Positions 5,264-11,715 of a stretch of 31,126 nucleotides of DNA are shown here, piece after piece. Source of the DNA: a virus; the IMG/VR virus record IMGVR_UViG_3300008266_009738, positions 1 through 31,126 of that record; one strand, given 5' to 3'. Position 1 is the stretch's first letter; each line of letters begins with the position of its first letter. The notes under the pieces were generated by a model that saw only the letters and a list, made by a program, of their open reading frames with translations, made no database searches and was not told the origin of the DNA. Made by a program: the position numbers and the translations under genes.

Positions 5264-5484
5264 TGCGCGACGCAATCAATACGGACCGTTTCATTGTTCC
5301 GCCGTCTGTTGTCCTAGAGCAGCAGCTTCACATGATCAGGGACGACATCGAGAACATTACGAGACGGCTCCCGACATCTGACTTCTACCTCATTCGAGAG
5401 CATCGCAGCCAGCTTCGCGAGATTGCACGACTGGCCGCAGAGGCTGTGCAGAAGATTGACAGCAGAGAATGGGCCGGAAAATGA
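5263..5484 (+). CDS. Hypothetical early phage protein
   Basis: The protein is 73 aa from the ATG at 5263, which shares a base with the preceding stop and has GGAGG upstream; a GTG one codon earlier is less likely. The sequence is helical and charged (VVLEQQLHMIRDDIENITRRL; SQLREIARLAAEAVQKID), consistent with a small coiled-coil protein. Its end overlaps the HNH-AP2 start (ATGA). No function can be assigned. Confidence 0.6.
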   Translation: MRDAINTDRFIVPPSVVLEQQLHMIRDDIENITRRLPTSDFYLIREHRSQLREIARLAAEAVQKIDSREWAGK

Positions 5485-6026
5485 CATCGCAAATTAGCGT
5501 TGACACGCTGAAAAAGCTGCTCATCTGCGACTTTGAAGCCGGGACACTCACGTGGCTTCCAAGAGATCGGTCGATGTTCAAGAGCGACCTGAGTTTCCAC
5601 GCGTGGAATAAGCGATTTGCAGGGAAGGAGGCGCTCGCTACCAAGGATAAGACTGGGTATTTTTACGGCCCAATTCTTGGCAAATGGCACAAAGCCCACC
5701 GTGTTATTTGGGCTATGAAGCATGGGTACTGGCCGCCGCAAGAGATTGATCACATCAACGGTGACGGCACGGACAACCGACTAGAGAATCTTCGGGCCGT
5801 TTCGCCTAGACAAAACCGGCGAAATCAAAAGACGCCGAAGACAAATACAAGCGGCGTACTTGGAGTCTACTGGTGTAAGCCTGATAGAAAATGGAAGGCG
5901 CAAATTAAAATCGACGGAAGGAAGATTCACCTCGGAGCGTTCTCAACAATAGAAGACGCCGCCGAAGCCCGCGCAGCAGCAAATGTGAGATTTGGCTTCC
6001 ACGAAAATCATGGGAGAGCCGCATGA
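5481..6026 (+). CDS. HNH-AP2 homing-type endonuclease, copy 1
   Basis: The protein is 181 aa from the ATG at 5481 that overlaps the preceding stop. Residues about 60-112 form the HNH_3 nuclease (KAHRVIWAMKHGYWPPQEIDHINGDGTDNRLENL, with H73, D90-H91-x-N93, N99 and N103). Residues about 122-172 form an AP2-type DNA-binding domain (SGVLGVYWCKPDRKWKAQIKI, then GRKIHLGAFSTIEDAAEA). Such proteins are free-standing homing endonucleases that spread between phages. It interrupts a run of small early genes. A paralog of identical length lies on the minus strand at 14126-14671; the two are diverged but align end to end. Confidence 0.88.
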   Translation: MTSQISVDTLKKLLICDFEAGTLTWLPRDRSMFKSDLSFHAWNKRFAGKEALATKDKTGYFYGPILGKWHKAHRVIWAMKHGYWPPQEIDHINGDGTDNRLENLRAVSPRQNRRNQKTPKTNTSGVLGVYWCKPDRKWKAQIKIDGRKIHLGAFSTIEDAAEARAAANVRFGFHENHGRAA

Positions 6027-6523
6027 GGACCGACATCGAAATCCCGCGCATCGAAGCCATTGCCGAGCGCCTGCGGGCTGAGTTCCCAGAACTGGCGGAC
6101 GATGAGGTTCTGCGCTTCGACACCCTTGATGGTGAGGCTCCAGTCTCGGAAGTCCTCCGCCACATCGTCAAGGAAATGGCTGTCGCTGACGCCTTCGCAT
6201 CCGGGCTTGCCGGGATGATCGAGGACATGGGCAAGCGGAAGGACCGCTTCGTCAATCGCGTCTCCTACTGCCGAGCCATGATCGAGCGCGTCATGTCCGC
6301 TCTGGGTGTGAGCAAGATTACGCTTCCCGAGGCGACGCTATCCATCCGCCCCGGCCAGCCCAAGGTGGTGATCGGGGCTGAGAACGAGATTCCCGCCGAG
6401 TTCTTCCGGCACGAAATCAAGCCGAACCTGTCAGCCATCCGCGATGCGCTGAAGGCGGGAACGGCAGTCCCTGGTGCGAGCCTGTCCAACGGGGCTCCGA
6501 GTTTGACGGTGCGCATGACATGA
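6023..6523 (+). CDS. Siphovirus Gp157-family protein
   Basis: The protein is 166 aa, with its ATG overlapping the HNH stop (ATGA). The layout matches the Gp157 family (named from streptococcal phage Sfi): a helical N-terminal part ending in the FVNRVSYCRAMIERVMSALGVSKI region, then the diagnostic stretch LPEATLSIRPGQPKVVIGAENEIPAEFF, followed by KPNLSAIRDALKAGTAVPGASL. Family members lie in phage recombination clusters and are linked to phage resistance/recombination, but their biochemistry is not established. Here it directly precedes the Rad52-like gene, which agrees with that context. Confidence 0.8.
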   Translation: MRTDIEIPRIEAIAERLRAEFPELADDEVLRFDTLDGEAPVSEVLRHIVKEMAVADAFASGLAGMIEDMGKRKDRFVNRVSYCRAMIERVMSALGVSKITLPEATLSIRPGQPKVVIGAENEIPAEFFRHEIKPNLSAIRDALKAGTAVPGASLSNGAPSLTVRMT

Positions 6524-6714
6524 GCGGCGAGCCCATCAACGTGCTGGAAATTGCCGCCCGCAAAGGCTCGTTCGTGGTCGGCAAGGGATGGCGCAACGAA
6601 CAATTGCGCCTGCGCTGCACCAACCTTGTTGCGGCTGGCCTGATGGTCAAGCGGCACGGCGAATACATCATCACCAGCAAGGGCCGGAAGGTTCTGGCGG
6701 AGGACACGAAATGA
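6520..6714 (+). CDS. Small winged-helix-like protein
   Basis: The protein is 64 aa and overlaps both neighbours by four bases. Its length and the pattern LRCTNLVAAGLMVKRHGEYIITSKGRKVL resemble the last helix and wing of winged-helix proteins, where a strand-turn-strand ends in ITSKGRKVL. It could bind DNA, or be a small partner of the recombination proteins between which it lies. No named family is recognised. Confidence 0.6.
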   Translation: MSGEPINVLEIAARKGSFVVGKGWRNEQLRLRCTNLVAAGLMVKRHGEYIITSKGRKVLAEDTK

Positions 6715-7448
6715 CCCCCGAAGCCATCAAGGAACTTAAGAAGCCGCTTGACCCCAAGAACGTCGCCAAGCGCACGCAGTCTGGTCGCCAGCTTGATTAC
6801 GTCGAAGGCTGGTTTGCCATTGCCGAGGCCAACCGCATCTTCGGTCACGATGCATGGGCATCCGAGACGGTGGACATCAGGTGCGTTGCCGAGAAGCCCC
6901 GCAAGATCGGCAGGGACGGCAAGGATGGCTGGGGCGTGTCCTACGTCGCCCGCGTTCGCATCACCGTTGACGGTGTGGTCCGTGAGGGTGTCGGCGCTGG
7001 TCACGGCATCGATGCCGACCTCGGGCTGGCCCATGAGAGTGCCATCAAGGAAGCTGAGACGGACGCTAGGAAGCGCGGGCTGATGACCTTTGGCTGGCCT
7101 TTCGGCTTGGCCCTCTATGACAAGAGCCGCGAGAACGTGGCTTCGGAACCGGCTGGCAATCCCGCCAGTCGCGGCGCGGGGGCTGTTGCTTCCCCGGCGG
7201 CTCCCGCGCCAGCCAATCCAAACCTCTACACAAAAGAGCAGCAGGCGTACCTGCGCCTCGCTCTCCCGATAGCCGAGAGGTGCGACGACTACCACGAGTT
7301 TGTGACGTGGTGGACCGGCGAAGCCGACAACAGGTTCAGTGCCTTCGTTGTCGAGGGAACCAAGGCATACGCCGATCTCATTGAGGGCCTGAAGCCGATC
7401 AAGGACCGGCTGATGACGCAGAAGCAGCAGATCGTGGATCCGGTGTGA
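6711..7448 (+). CDS. Rad52-family single-strand annealing protein
   Basis: The protein is 245 aa from the ATG at 6711 (ATGA overlap); a longer upstream frame is not used. Residues about 10-145 match the Rad52/Rad22 annealing domain of phages: DYVEGWFAIAEANRIFGHDAWASETVDIRCV, then WGVSYVARVRITVDGVVREGVGAGHG, then the hallmark AHESAIKEAETDARKRGLMTFGWPFGLALYDK. Such proteins form rings that anneal complementary single strands in phage recombination. The remainder is an Ala/Pro-rich linker (about 150-172) and a helical C-terminus. No paired exonuclease gene is obvious next to it. Confidence 0.9.
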   Translation: MTPEAIKELKKPLDPKNVAKRTQSGRQLDYVEGWFAIAEANRIFGHDAWASETVDIRCVAEKPRKIGRDGKDGWGVSYVARVRITVDGVVREGVGAGHGIDADLGLAHESAIKEAETDARKRGLMTFGWPFGLALYDKSRENVASEPAGNPASRGAGAVASPAAPAPANPNLYTKEQQAYLRLALPIAERCDDYHEFVTWWTGEADNRFSAFVVEGTKAYADLIEGLKPIKDRLMTQKQQIVDPV

Positions 7449-7825
7449 TGCCCTCCGAAAAGCGCCCCGTCTTTGTCGATCCTCGCCACCTTCAGGACCG
7501 CTGGCGTGATGGGCTGGTCCGCGTTGAAGTAAAGCGCCCGCGTTCCGTACAGCATAACGCGCTTTACTGGTCGCAGCTTCACGAAATCGTGGCGTCCGGC
7601 GCGACTAAATACCCCACCGCCGAGCACCTTCACGATGCAATCAAGGCGGAAATGGGGTATGTTTCGCCAGTATATCAGCTAGACGGAAGCGTTGTCTTTG
7701 TTCCCGACAGCACTGCGTTTGAGAAGATGACGCAAAAAGACTTCAACGCCTTCTATGAGAGGGCCATCGAATTAATCCAGACGCATCTTGGAATTGATGT
7801 GTCGCAGCTAGAGAGGGCAGCATGA
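7448..7825 (+). CDS. NinB-like recombination-associated protein
   Basis: The protein is 125 aa from the ATG at 7448, which shares a base with the Rad52 stop. It carries the pattern of the NinB/DUF1367-like phage group: a short strand region, VKRPRSVQHNALYWSQLHEIV near residue 28-48, then AEHLHDAIKAEMGY, and a C-terminal MTQKDFNAFYERAIELIQTHLGID. Lambda NinB (Orf) binds single-stranded DNA and helps recombination mediators. The genomic place after an annealing protein agrees. The exact family is not certain; DUF1367 is the alternative. Confidence 0.6.
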   Translation: MPSEKRPVFVDPRHLQDRWRDGLVRVEVKRPRSVQHNALYWSQLHEIVASGATKYPTAEHLHDAIKAEMGYVSPVYQLDGSVVFVPDSTAFEKMTQKDFNAFYERAIELIQTHLGIDVSQLERAA

Positions 7826-8052
7826 CAGACCGTTACGACATCGCAGTTTCCGAGGAAGGCCAGGACGGCAAGCGCCGCTGGCAGAACATCGGCGTCATGT
7901 TCCCGTCCAAGAAAGGCGACGGGTTCAACATCAAGATTGCCGGGCCGCATGGTGTGTCGTGGCTGTCTGCCTTCCCCGCCAAGCCCAAGGAAGACCGCCA
8001 GGGCTCCCGTCCTGCGGCGCGGGATGATGACGCGGATAGCGTGCCGTTCTGA
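7822..8052 (+). CDS. Small protein with SSB-like acidic C-terminal tail
   Basis: The protein is 76 aa, overlapping the NinB-like gene (ATGA) and the next HNH gene (TGATG). The core (YDIAVSEEGQDGKRRWQNIGVMFPSKKGDGFNIKIA) is beta-strand rich and has the Trp/Gly-rich look of small phage proteins that often adopt an OB-like or DUF736-like fold. It ends in an acidic tail closing with Pro-Phe (DDDADSVPF), the same type of tip that SSB uses to recruit partner proteins. A role as a small single-strand-binding or SSB-mimic protein next to Rad52 is inference. Confidence 0.6.
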   Translation: MTDRYDIAVSEEGQDGKRRWQNIGVMFPSKKGDGFNIKIAGPHGVSWLSAFPAKPKEDRQGSRPAARDDDADSVPF

Positions 8053-8390
8053 TGCGCCGCTCGCTTTCCACAAAGGCCCGCGCGGCACTGTTCCTTGACC
8101 ACAAGGGGCAGTGTCACATCTGCGGCGGCCTGATCCAGCCGGGTCAGGCGTGGGAAGTCGAGCACGTCATTCCGCTGGCGCTGGGAGGCGATGACGAGCC
8201 GCACAACATGCGGCCCGCTCACGCCAAGTGCCACAGGACGAAGACGGCAGACGATGCGACGAACACCGCGAAGGCTAAGCGACGGGAAGCCAAGCACAAC
8301 GGCTGGCGAGCCCCTAGCAAGCGCCCCATGCCCGGCTCGCGTGCGAGCGGGTGGAAACAGAAGTTGACAGGCGAATGGGTGAGACGATGA
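8052..8390 (+). CDS. HNH endonuclease (HNH with CxxC)
   Basis: The protein is 112 aa and has the compact HNH fold: C21-x2-C24 and C60-H61 hold a zinc, and E37-H38-V-I-P-L, N52-M and the H61 pattern form the catalytic part (WEVEHVIPLALGGDD then HNMRPAHAKCHR). The C-terminus is basic (KAKRREAKHNGWRAPSKRPMPGS), typical of small phage nucleases. Small HNH proteins assist packaging or recombination or act as homing enzymes; this one lies in the recombination operon, not beside a terminase. It is unrelated in sequence to the HNH-AP2 pair. Confidence 0.85.
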   Translation: MRRSLSTKARAALFLDHKGQCHICGGLIQPGQAWEVEHVIPLALGGDDEPHNMRPAHAKCHRTKTADDATNTAKAKRREAKHNGWRAPSKRPMPGSRASGWKQKLTGEWVRR

Positions 8391-8515
8391 GCAGGGCACT
8401 AGAAGCGGCTGTGAAGGCTGTCGGGCGCGTTGAACTGTGGGATGGCGACAAGTGCGTCAACGTCCTCACAAAAGCCGCCATCCTCGCACTGAAGGAGGTG
8501 GTCAATGCCGGTTGA
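8387..8515 (+). CDS. Small hypothetical protein (42 aa)
   Basis: A 42-codon frame starts at an ATG overlapping the HNH stop (ATGA) and ends eight bases inside the next gene. It reads MSRALEAAVKAVGRVELWDG, then DKCVNVLTKAAILALKEVVNAG. It has amphipathic helices at both ends and no recognised domain. Its last eight codons carry the ribosome site and start of the next gene; the same 23-base junction recurs 238 bases downstream. Confidence 0.55.
   Translation: MSRALEAAVKAVGRVELWDGDKCVNVLTKAAILALKEVVNAG
8486..8508 (+). repeat. Gene-junction direct repeat, copy 1
   Basis: This 23-base segment carries the end of one small gene, the GGAGG ribosome site and the ATG of the next. It matches 8724-8746 at 22 of 23 positions; the only change is T for C after GGAGG. 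The same coding frame (ALKEVVNA / ALKEAVNA) is read through both copies. Confidence 0.75.
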
Positions 8516-8759
8516 GGTTCGCTATCGGGGCAGAGGCAAGGCCCGCTGCATTGACGAGATCGTGGCGCAGTATTGCAGCTTTCAGGTCGAGCAACTGGAC
8601 GACGCTAGCTGGTATCTCGGTGTCGAGGACTGCAACGGAGATTATTACCAGTTCTGGTTTGGCACCGAGAGCGGGCGCGGCAAGGTCGCGTTCACGCATC
8701 AGGAGGCGACGCCGGCCCGAGCCGCACTGAAGGAGGCGGTCAATGCTGCTAACCCCTGA
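8505..8759 (+). CDS. Hypothetical phage protein
   Basis: The protein is 84 aa, with an AAGGAGG site nine bases before the ATG. It is mixed alpha/beta with many aromatic residues (YRGRGKARCIDEIVAQYCSF, then SWYLGVEDCNGDYYQFWFGTE) and two Cys. No family is recognised. Its end overlaps the next gene by 17 bases, and that overlap is the second copy of the 23-base junction repeat. Confidence 0.6.
   Translation: MPVEVRYRGRGKARCIDEIVAQYCSFQVEQLDDASWYLGVEDCNGDYYQFWFGTESGRGKVAFTHQEATPARAALKEAVNAANP
8724..8746 (+). repeat. Gene-junction direct repeat, copy 2
   Basis: Second copy of the junction repeat (22 of 23 identical to 8486-8508). It contains the ribosome site and ATG of the excisionase-like gene and the last codons of the 84-aa gene, so the same regulatory junction is used twice in the operon. 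Confidence 0.75.
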
Positions 8760-9021
8760 GACGCTAGCCGAACGCTGGCAGGTTTCGCCGGCACTCATTC
8801 GCAAGATGCTCGCGAAGGGCGACTTGCCAGGATTCCGCCTTGGCGGGAAGTTGTGGCGCATCAGACAGGCGGATGTGGAAGCCATCGAATGCCCGACTTC
8901 AGACTTCAGCGGTTCCGTGGTGGCTGGGCCATCGCAGAATACACCAACGGACAGCGCACGTCCCGTCGTCGGCTTGAAAGCCGCGATGCAGCAGGCGCGG
9001 CGGCAGAGTTCAGCCGCCTAA
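8743..9021 (+). CDS. xis: Excisionase-like HTH protein
   Basis: The protein is 92 aa. Residues 3-50 form an HTH_17/MerR-type winged helix typical of excisionases (TPETLAERWQVSPALIRKMLAKGDLPGFRLGGKLWRIRQADVEAIE). The remaining 42 residues are Ser/Pro-rich. It directly precedes and overlaps the integrase gene by about 130 bases in another frame, the same order as xis-int in lambdoid phages. It should bend attachment-site DNA and direct Int to excise. The Xis role rests on domain type and position; a general regulator of the AlpA kind is the alternative. Confidence 0.75.
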   Translation: MLLTPETLAERWQVSPALIRKMLAKGDLPGFRLGGKLWRIRQADVEAIECPTSDFSGSVVAGPSQNTPTDSARPVVGLKAAMQQARRQSSAA

Positions 9022-9875
9022 CGGCGCTGGCGAACAAACCGTCAGATCCGACAGTGCATCAGCTTTGGACCCTGTATCGAGAAGACAGGAGCGGTCGCGT
9101 GATTGCACAGAACATGGAATGGAGCGGTCGCGCCATCCTCCCGTTCTTCGGAGCGATGCGCCCTGCCGACATCACAGCCGGAACCTGCCGGGCCTACACC
9201 GCCAAGCGCCGGAAGGAAGGACGCGGCGACGGGACTATCGGCACGGAGCTTGGACACCTTCGCAACACTCTGAATTGGGCGGCCAAGACCAAGATCATCC
9301 CGGCCGCCCCCGACATCGAGCGCCCTGCCAGACCCGCCCCGAAAGACATCCACCTGACACGGGATCAGGTGAAGCGGCTGATGGACAACGCCACGATGCC
9401 GCACATCCGCACCTTCGTTGCTCTCGCCATTTCGACAGGCGGTCGAGCCGCAGCCCTCTTTGATCTCACCTGGGATCGCGTCGATTTCGCGCGCGGCCTT
9501 GTGATCCTTAGCGACAAGGAACGCCCCCGACCGATGAAGGGGCGCGCAACCGTCCCCATGAATGAAAGCCTTCGCCGCGTCCTTACGGAGGCCAAGGAGG
9601 CCGCTCGAACGGCGCATGTGGTGGAGTGGGCCGGCAAGCGCGTCAAGAGCGTCAGGACCGGCCTACAGCTTACCGCGAAGAATGCGGGCGTGCCCGATGT
9701 CTCGCCGCATGTGTTCCGACATTCCGCCGCCGTGTGGATGGCAGAGGATGGCGTGCCCATGGGGGAGATCGCCTCATTCCTCGGGCACAGCGACAGCCGG
9801 ATCACCGAGCGCGTCTATGCCCGCTTCACGCCGCAGCACCTTCGTCGGGCGGCCAAATCCCTCGAACTGGATTGA
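8889..9875 (+). CDS. int: Tyrosine-recombinase integrase
   Basis: The protein is 328 aa from the ATG at 8889 (MPDFRLQRFRGGWAIAEYTNGQ...); an in-frame ATG 12 codons upstream is less natural. A short arm-binding N-terminus is followed by a SAM-like core-binding domain (about 54-140) and the catalytic domain (about 155-320). All key residues are visible: R186 (STGGR), K217, H274 and R277 (HVFRHS), H300 (LGHSD) and the nucleophile Y310 (VYARF). It integrates the phage at the host tRNA-Val gene whose 3' half is carried 125 bases downstream. The start lies inside the excisionase-like gene. Confidence 0.95.
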   Translation: MPDFRLQRFRGGWAIAEYTNGQRTSRRRLESRDAAGAAAEFSRLTALANKPSDPTVHQLWTLYREDRSGRVIAQNMEWSGRAILPFFGAMRPADITAGTCRAYTAKRRKEGRGDGTIGTELGHLRNTLNWAAKTKIIPAAPDIERPARPAPKDIHLTRDQVKRLMDNATMPHIRTFVALAISTGGRAAALFDLTWDRVDFARGLVILSDKERPRPMKGRATVPMNESLRRVLTEAKEAARTAHVVEWAGKRVKSVRTGLQLTAKNAGVPDVSPHVFRHSAAVWMAEDGVPMGEIASFLGHSDSRITERVYARFTPQHLRRAAKSLELD

Positions 9876-10134
9876 GGGAGTGACCACAGGTTCACGTGAA
9901 CTTTTCAGGGGTTCAGAGAAGATTTCTGTAGCGCAAACGACGCTGAAATGAGACACTAAACCATGAACACAGCGCAAACGATGGATGAACAAATGCCAAT
10001 GCGCTCCCTTCACACGGGAGGGGTCACAGGTTCAATCCCTGTCGCGCCCACCACTCAAACCATTGAAAACACTAGCGTTGCCAGTCCCGATGAGGGAGTG
10101 AACGCGGGTTCTGCGGAACCCAGCGCGACACTAA
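9873..10134 (+). other. attP: attP: tRNA-Val core flanked by candidate arm sites
   Basis: The core (10001-10053) is the 3' half of a tRNA gene. Around it lie short repeats that could be arm-type Int or Xis sites: TGAGGGAGTGA at 9873-9883 and 10091-10101, AGCGCAAACGA at 9930-9940 and 9971-9981, GACACTAA at 9952-9959 and 10127-10134, and a perfect 12-base palindrome GTTCACGTGAAC at 9890-9901. The first and third pairs bracket the core. The int gene ends just left of the site. Arm-site assignment is inference from repeat placement. Confidence 0.7.
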
Positions 10135-10469
10135 CGGATCGTTACGGGGCGGGTGTTGAAAAGACAGACGCCCCTTCCCCCTCCCGAGACACGCCGGGAC
10201 GGGAGTGGCGAGCGATTGCGAGCGCGCCGAAGGATGAAACGTGGGTGCTGTTCTACCCGCACCACATGGTCGGCTTTTGGGACCTTGGTGGCAAGTTTTG
10301 GCGGCTGGTGCTGACCATCCCGCTCAACGACGACATGACCATATCGGACAAGCACGGCGGCATTTTTTACGAGGTCGCGGCGTCATCATTTGGGATGCCG
10401 GAGCCCACGCACTGGCTCTCGCTTGACGACCTTCCACCCACCCCTCCGCAGGAGACCGGACATGAGTGA
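9963..10469 (+). CDS. DUF551-like protein whose frame spans attP
   Basis: The frame runs 168 codons from ATG 9963 through the tRNA core to 10469. Only the part after residue 80 looks conserved: GREWRAIASAPKDETWVLFYP at the start and PTHWLSLDDLPPTPP at the end match DUF551-type phage proteins (W-x-x-I-x-SAPKD ... HW-x-x-L-x-x-PP). The first 80 residues are low-complexity and partly encoded by tRNA sequence, so the true start may be downstream; GTG 10098 is one option but has no well-spaced ribosome site. Function of DUF551 is unknown. Integration would split the long version at the core. Confidence 0.6.
   Translation: MNTAQTMDEQMPMRSLHTGGVTGSIPVAPTTQTIENTSVASPDEGVNAGSAEPSATLTDRYGAGVEKTDAPSPSRDTPGREWRAIASAPKDETWVLFYPHHMVGFWDLGGKFWRLVLTIPLNDDMTISDKHGGIFYEVAASSFGMPEPTHWLSLDDLPPTPPQETGHE
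10001..10053 (+). other. Partial tRNA-Val(CAC): attachment core
   Basis: This is not a working tRNA gene but its 3' half. The anticodon stem is CTCCC (10004-10008)/GGGAG (10016-10020) around the loop TTCACAC, giving anticodon CAC (valine). A five-base variable loop, a T arm (ACAGG TTCAATC CCTGT), the acceptor strand CGCGCCC and ACCA complete the 3' end at 10053. The 5' acceptor strand (it would be GGGCGCG) and D arm are absent upstream. Integration here would restore an intact host tRNA-Val. Confidence 0.85.
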
Positions 10470-10680
10470 GACGCGCTATCGAGCCTTTGTCGCGGCGTGG
10501 CCCACGAAACGGGGCGGCCTCTACCCTGTCATGGACACCGTGAGCCGCACCGCCAAGGACGCCCGCAGGAAGTCTGCCGAGTATTGGGATGACGGCTGGA
10601 ATGGCGCGCTCAGGCGGGGCTGGCGCATCATCCCCGTCACCGTCGTTGTCCCCACCCCTCCCCACGGCGAGGAGGGGTAG
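10462..10680 (+). CDS. Hypothetical accessory protein
   Basis: The protein is 72 aa from the ATG at 10462 with GGAG ten bases upstream; the stop of the DUF551-like gene lies just inside it. It has aromatic/basic strands (MSETRYRAFVAAWPTKRGGL; AEYWDDGWNGALRRGWRIIPVTVVVPTPP), a form typical of small phage proteins in rhizobial prophages. No domain is recognised. Confidence 0.55.
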   Translation: MSETRYRAFVAAWPTKRGGLYPVMDTVSRTAKDARRKSAEYWDDGWNGALRRGWRIIPVTVVVPTPPHGEEG

Positions 10681-10682
10681 CC

Positions 10683-10889
10683 ATGGCTGACGCGACACCC
10701 TTCTTGCAGCGGCACTACGAAAGCGCGCTGGTCGGGCTGGCGTCGAAGGGGCGGCTTGACCCGCAGCGCCACGGCCACCTGCCCCCGCACCTATGGGAGG
10801 CCCTGCGCGTCGAAATGCAGACCCGCTGGCGCGAGGCGACCGGCGAGGAATACGCCACCCTGAAGATCGAGGCCCCCACCCATGACTGA
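10683..10889 (+). CDS. Hypothetical accessory protein
   Basis: The protein is 68 aa with a GGAGGGG site before the ATG. It is helical (ADATPFLQRHYESALVGLASKGRLD) with a Trp-containing second half (HLWEALRVEMQTRWREATGEEYATL). Its stop overlaps the next gene by eight bases. No family recognised. Confidence 0.55.
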   Translation: MADATPFLQRHYESALVGLASKGRLDPQRHGHLPPHLWEALRVEMQTRWREATGEEYATLKIEAPTHD

Positions 10890-11190
10890 CCTCACCAAGC
10901 TGGCAGATAAGGTGGAGGGGCTGACGAAGGCGCAGTGCTGGGCGCTGCAGGCCATCTCCGAGCGTCCGGGCATCACGCCATCTAGCCTCGGTCAGCGCAT
11001 GGTCGAGCGACCAGGCGTTGTCCGGCGCGGCGGCAATCAGTGGAGCCACCAGGGGCTTGGTCGGATCGGCGGAACAATGATCGCCCGCCTCAAGAAGATG
11101 GGGCTCGTCTCCATTGGCTTCGGCCCGATCACAGAGGCTCGCATCACCGACAAGGGCCGCCGCGCCATGGAGAACGACAATGACCGCTGA
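10882..11190 (+). CDS. Winged-helix (MarR-like) DNA-binding protein
   Basis: The protein is 102 aa. Residues 15-100 follow a winged-helix pattern: helix LTKAQCWALQAISERPGITPSSLGQRM, a recognition helix around IGGTMIARLKKMGLVSI, a wing GFGPITEARITDKGRRAM. The ITDKGRRAM ending is characteristic of MarR-like folds. It is transcribed with the accessory genes; its target cannot be read from the sequence. It would be the only DNA-binding regulator in the 10-13.7 kb block. Confidence 0.65.
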   Translation: MTDLTKLADKVEGLTKAQCWALQAISERPGITPSSLGQRMVERPGVVRRGGNQWSHQGLGRIGGTMIARLKKMGLVSIGFGPITEARITDKGRRAMENDNDR

Positions 11191-11410
11191 GATGCAACGG
11201 TGGGTTCAAGACGGTGCAGAAAATGGCTGGAGTATGCCGTCTGCACCTTGGTGGAAGCGCACCCCAATCATTCGGCACATTCGTGCCTTGTATCTCAACA
11301 TCCAGATTGCGCGTCACAATGCCCTTTGGTCGTCGGTCGGGATGGTCCCTACCGGCCGGGATGAGTGGATTGTCTTCGGCATCTGGCACGGCAAGGAGCG
11401 GGCGCGATGA
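11180..11410 (+). CDS. Conserved hypothetical phage protein
   Basis: The protein is 76 aa from the ATG at 11180 (overlap with the winged-helix gene). The second half (ALYLNIQIARHNALWSSVGM, then VPTGRDEWIVFGIWHGKE) is a recognisable conserved pattern in alphaproteobacterial prophages: a basic helix followed by a strand motif SxGxxPTGxDEWxxxGI. Function is unknown. It overlaps the next start (ATGA). Confidence 0.6.
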   Translation: MTAEMQRWVQDGAENGWSMPSAPWWKRTPIIRHIRALYLNIQIARHNALWSSVGMVPTGRDEWIVFGIWHGKERAR

Positions 11411-11715
11411 CAATGCCGGATAGGATTTGGCTACAGCAATCCGCGACCGGACCTTTCAAGGTGCTGGAACCGCACGACCGTGAGTTTTATCGCTGCACCG
11501 AATACATCCTCGCCTCCACCCACACCCGCGCCATGGAGGCGCTGAGGGAGGCGCGGGAGGCGTTGGAACGGGCGCGCGAGGATATCGGCGCTTGGGGCGC
11601 ATACGCTGGCGACTACTTCCAGGAGAAGCATGCGCTCCGCGATGACATCGAAGCCGTAACCGCCGCCCTCTCCCGCATCGACGCCATCCTGAAGGAGGAC
11701 GCCGCCCATGACTGA
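11407..11715 (+). CDS. Coiled-coil accessory protein
   Basis: The protein is 102 aa from the ATG at 11407. The N-terminal half resembles small phage proteins with an IWLQ...STHTRAMEAL pattern. Residues 43-100 form a long charged helix (ALREAREALERAREDIGAWG; LRDDIEAVTAALSRIDAIL), probably a coiled coil. It lies in a run of similar genes joined by ATGA overlaps, and is likely an accessory protein without assignable activity. Confidence 0.55.
   Translation: MTMPDRIWLQQSATGPFKVLEPHDREFYRCTEYILASTHTRAMEALREAREALERAREDIGAWGAYAGDYFQEKHALRDDIEAVTAALSRIDAILKEDAAHD

Noticed and set aside
8853-8888. Earlier start of the integrase
   Set aside because: The extra 12 residues (MAHQTGGCGSHR) do not look like an integrase N-terminus; MPDFRLQRFRGG at 8889 is the natural start.
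10001-10053. A functional tRNA-Val gene
   Set aside because: The 5' acceptor strand and D arm are missing upstream of 10001, so only a 3' half is present.
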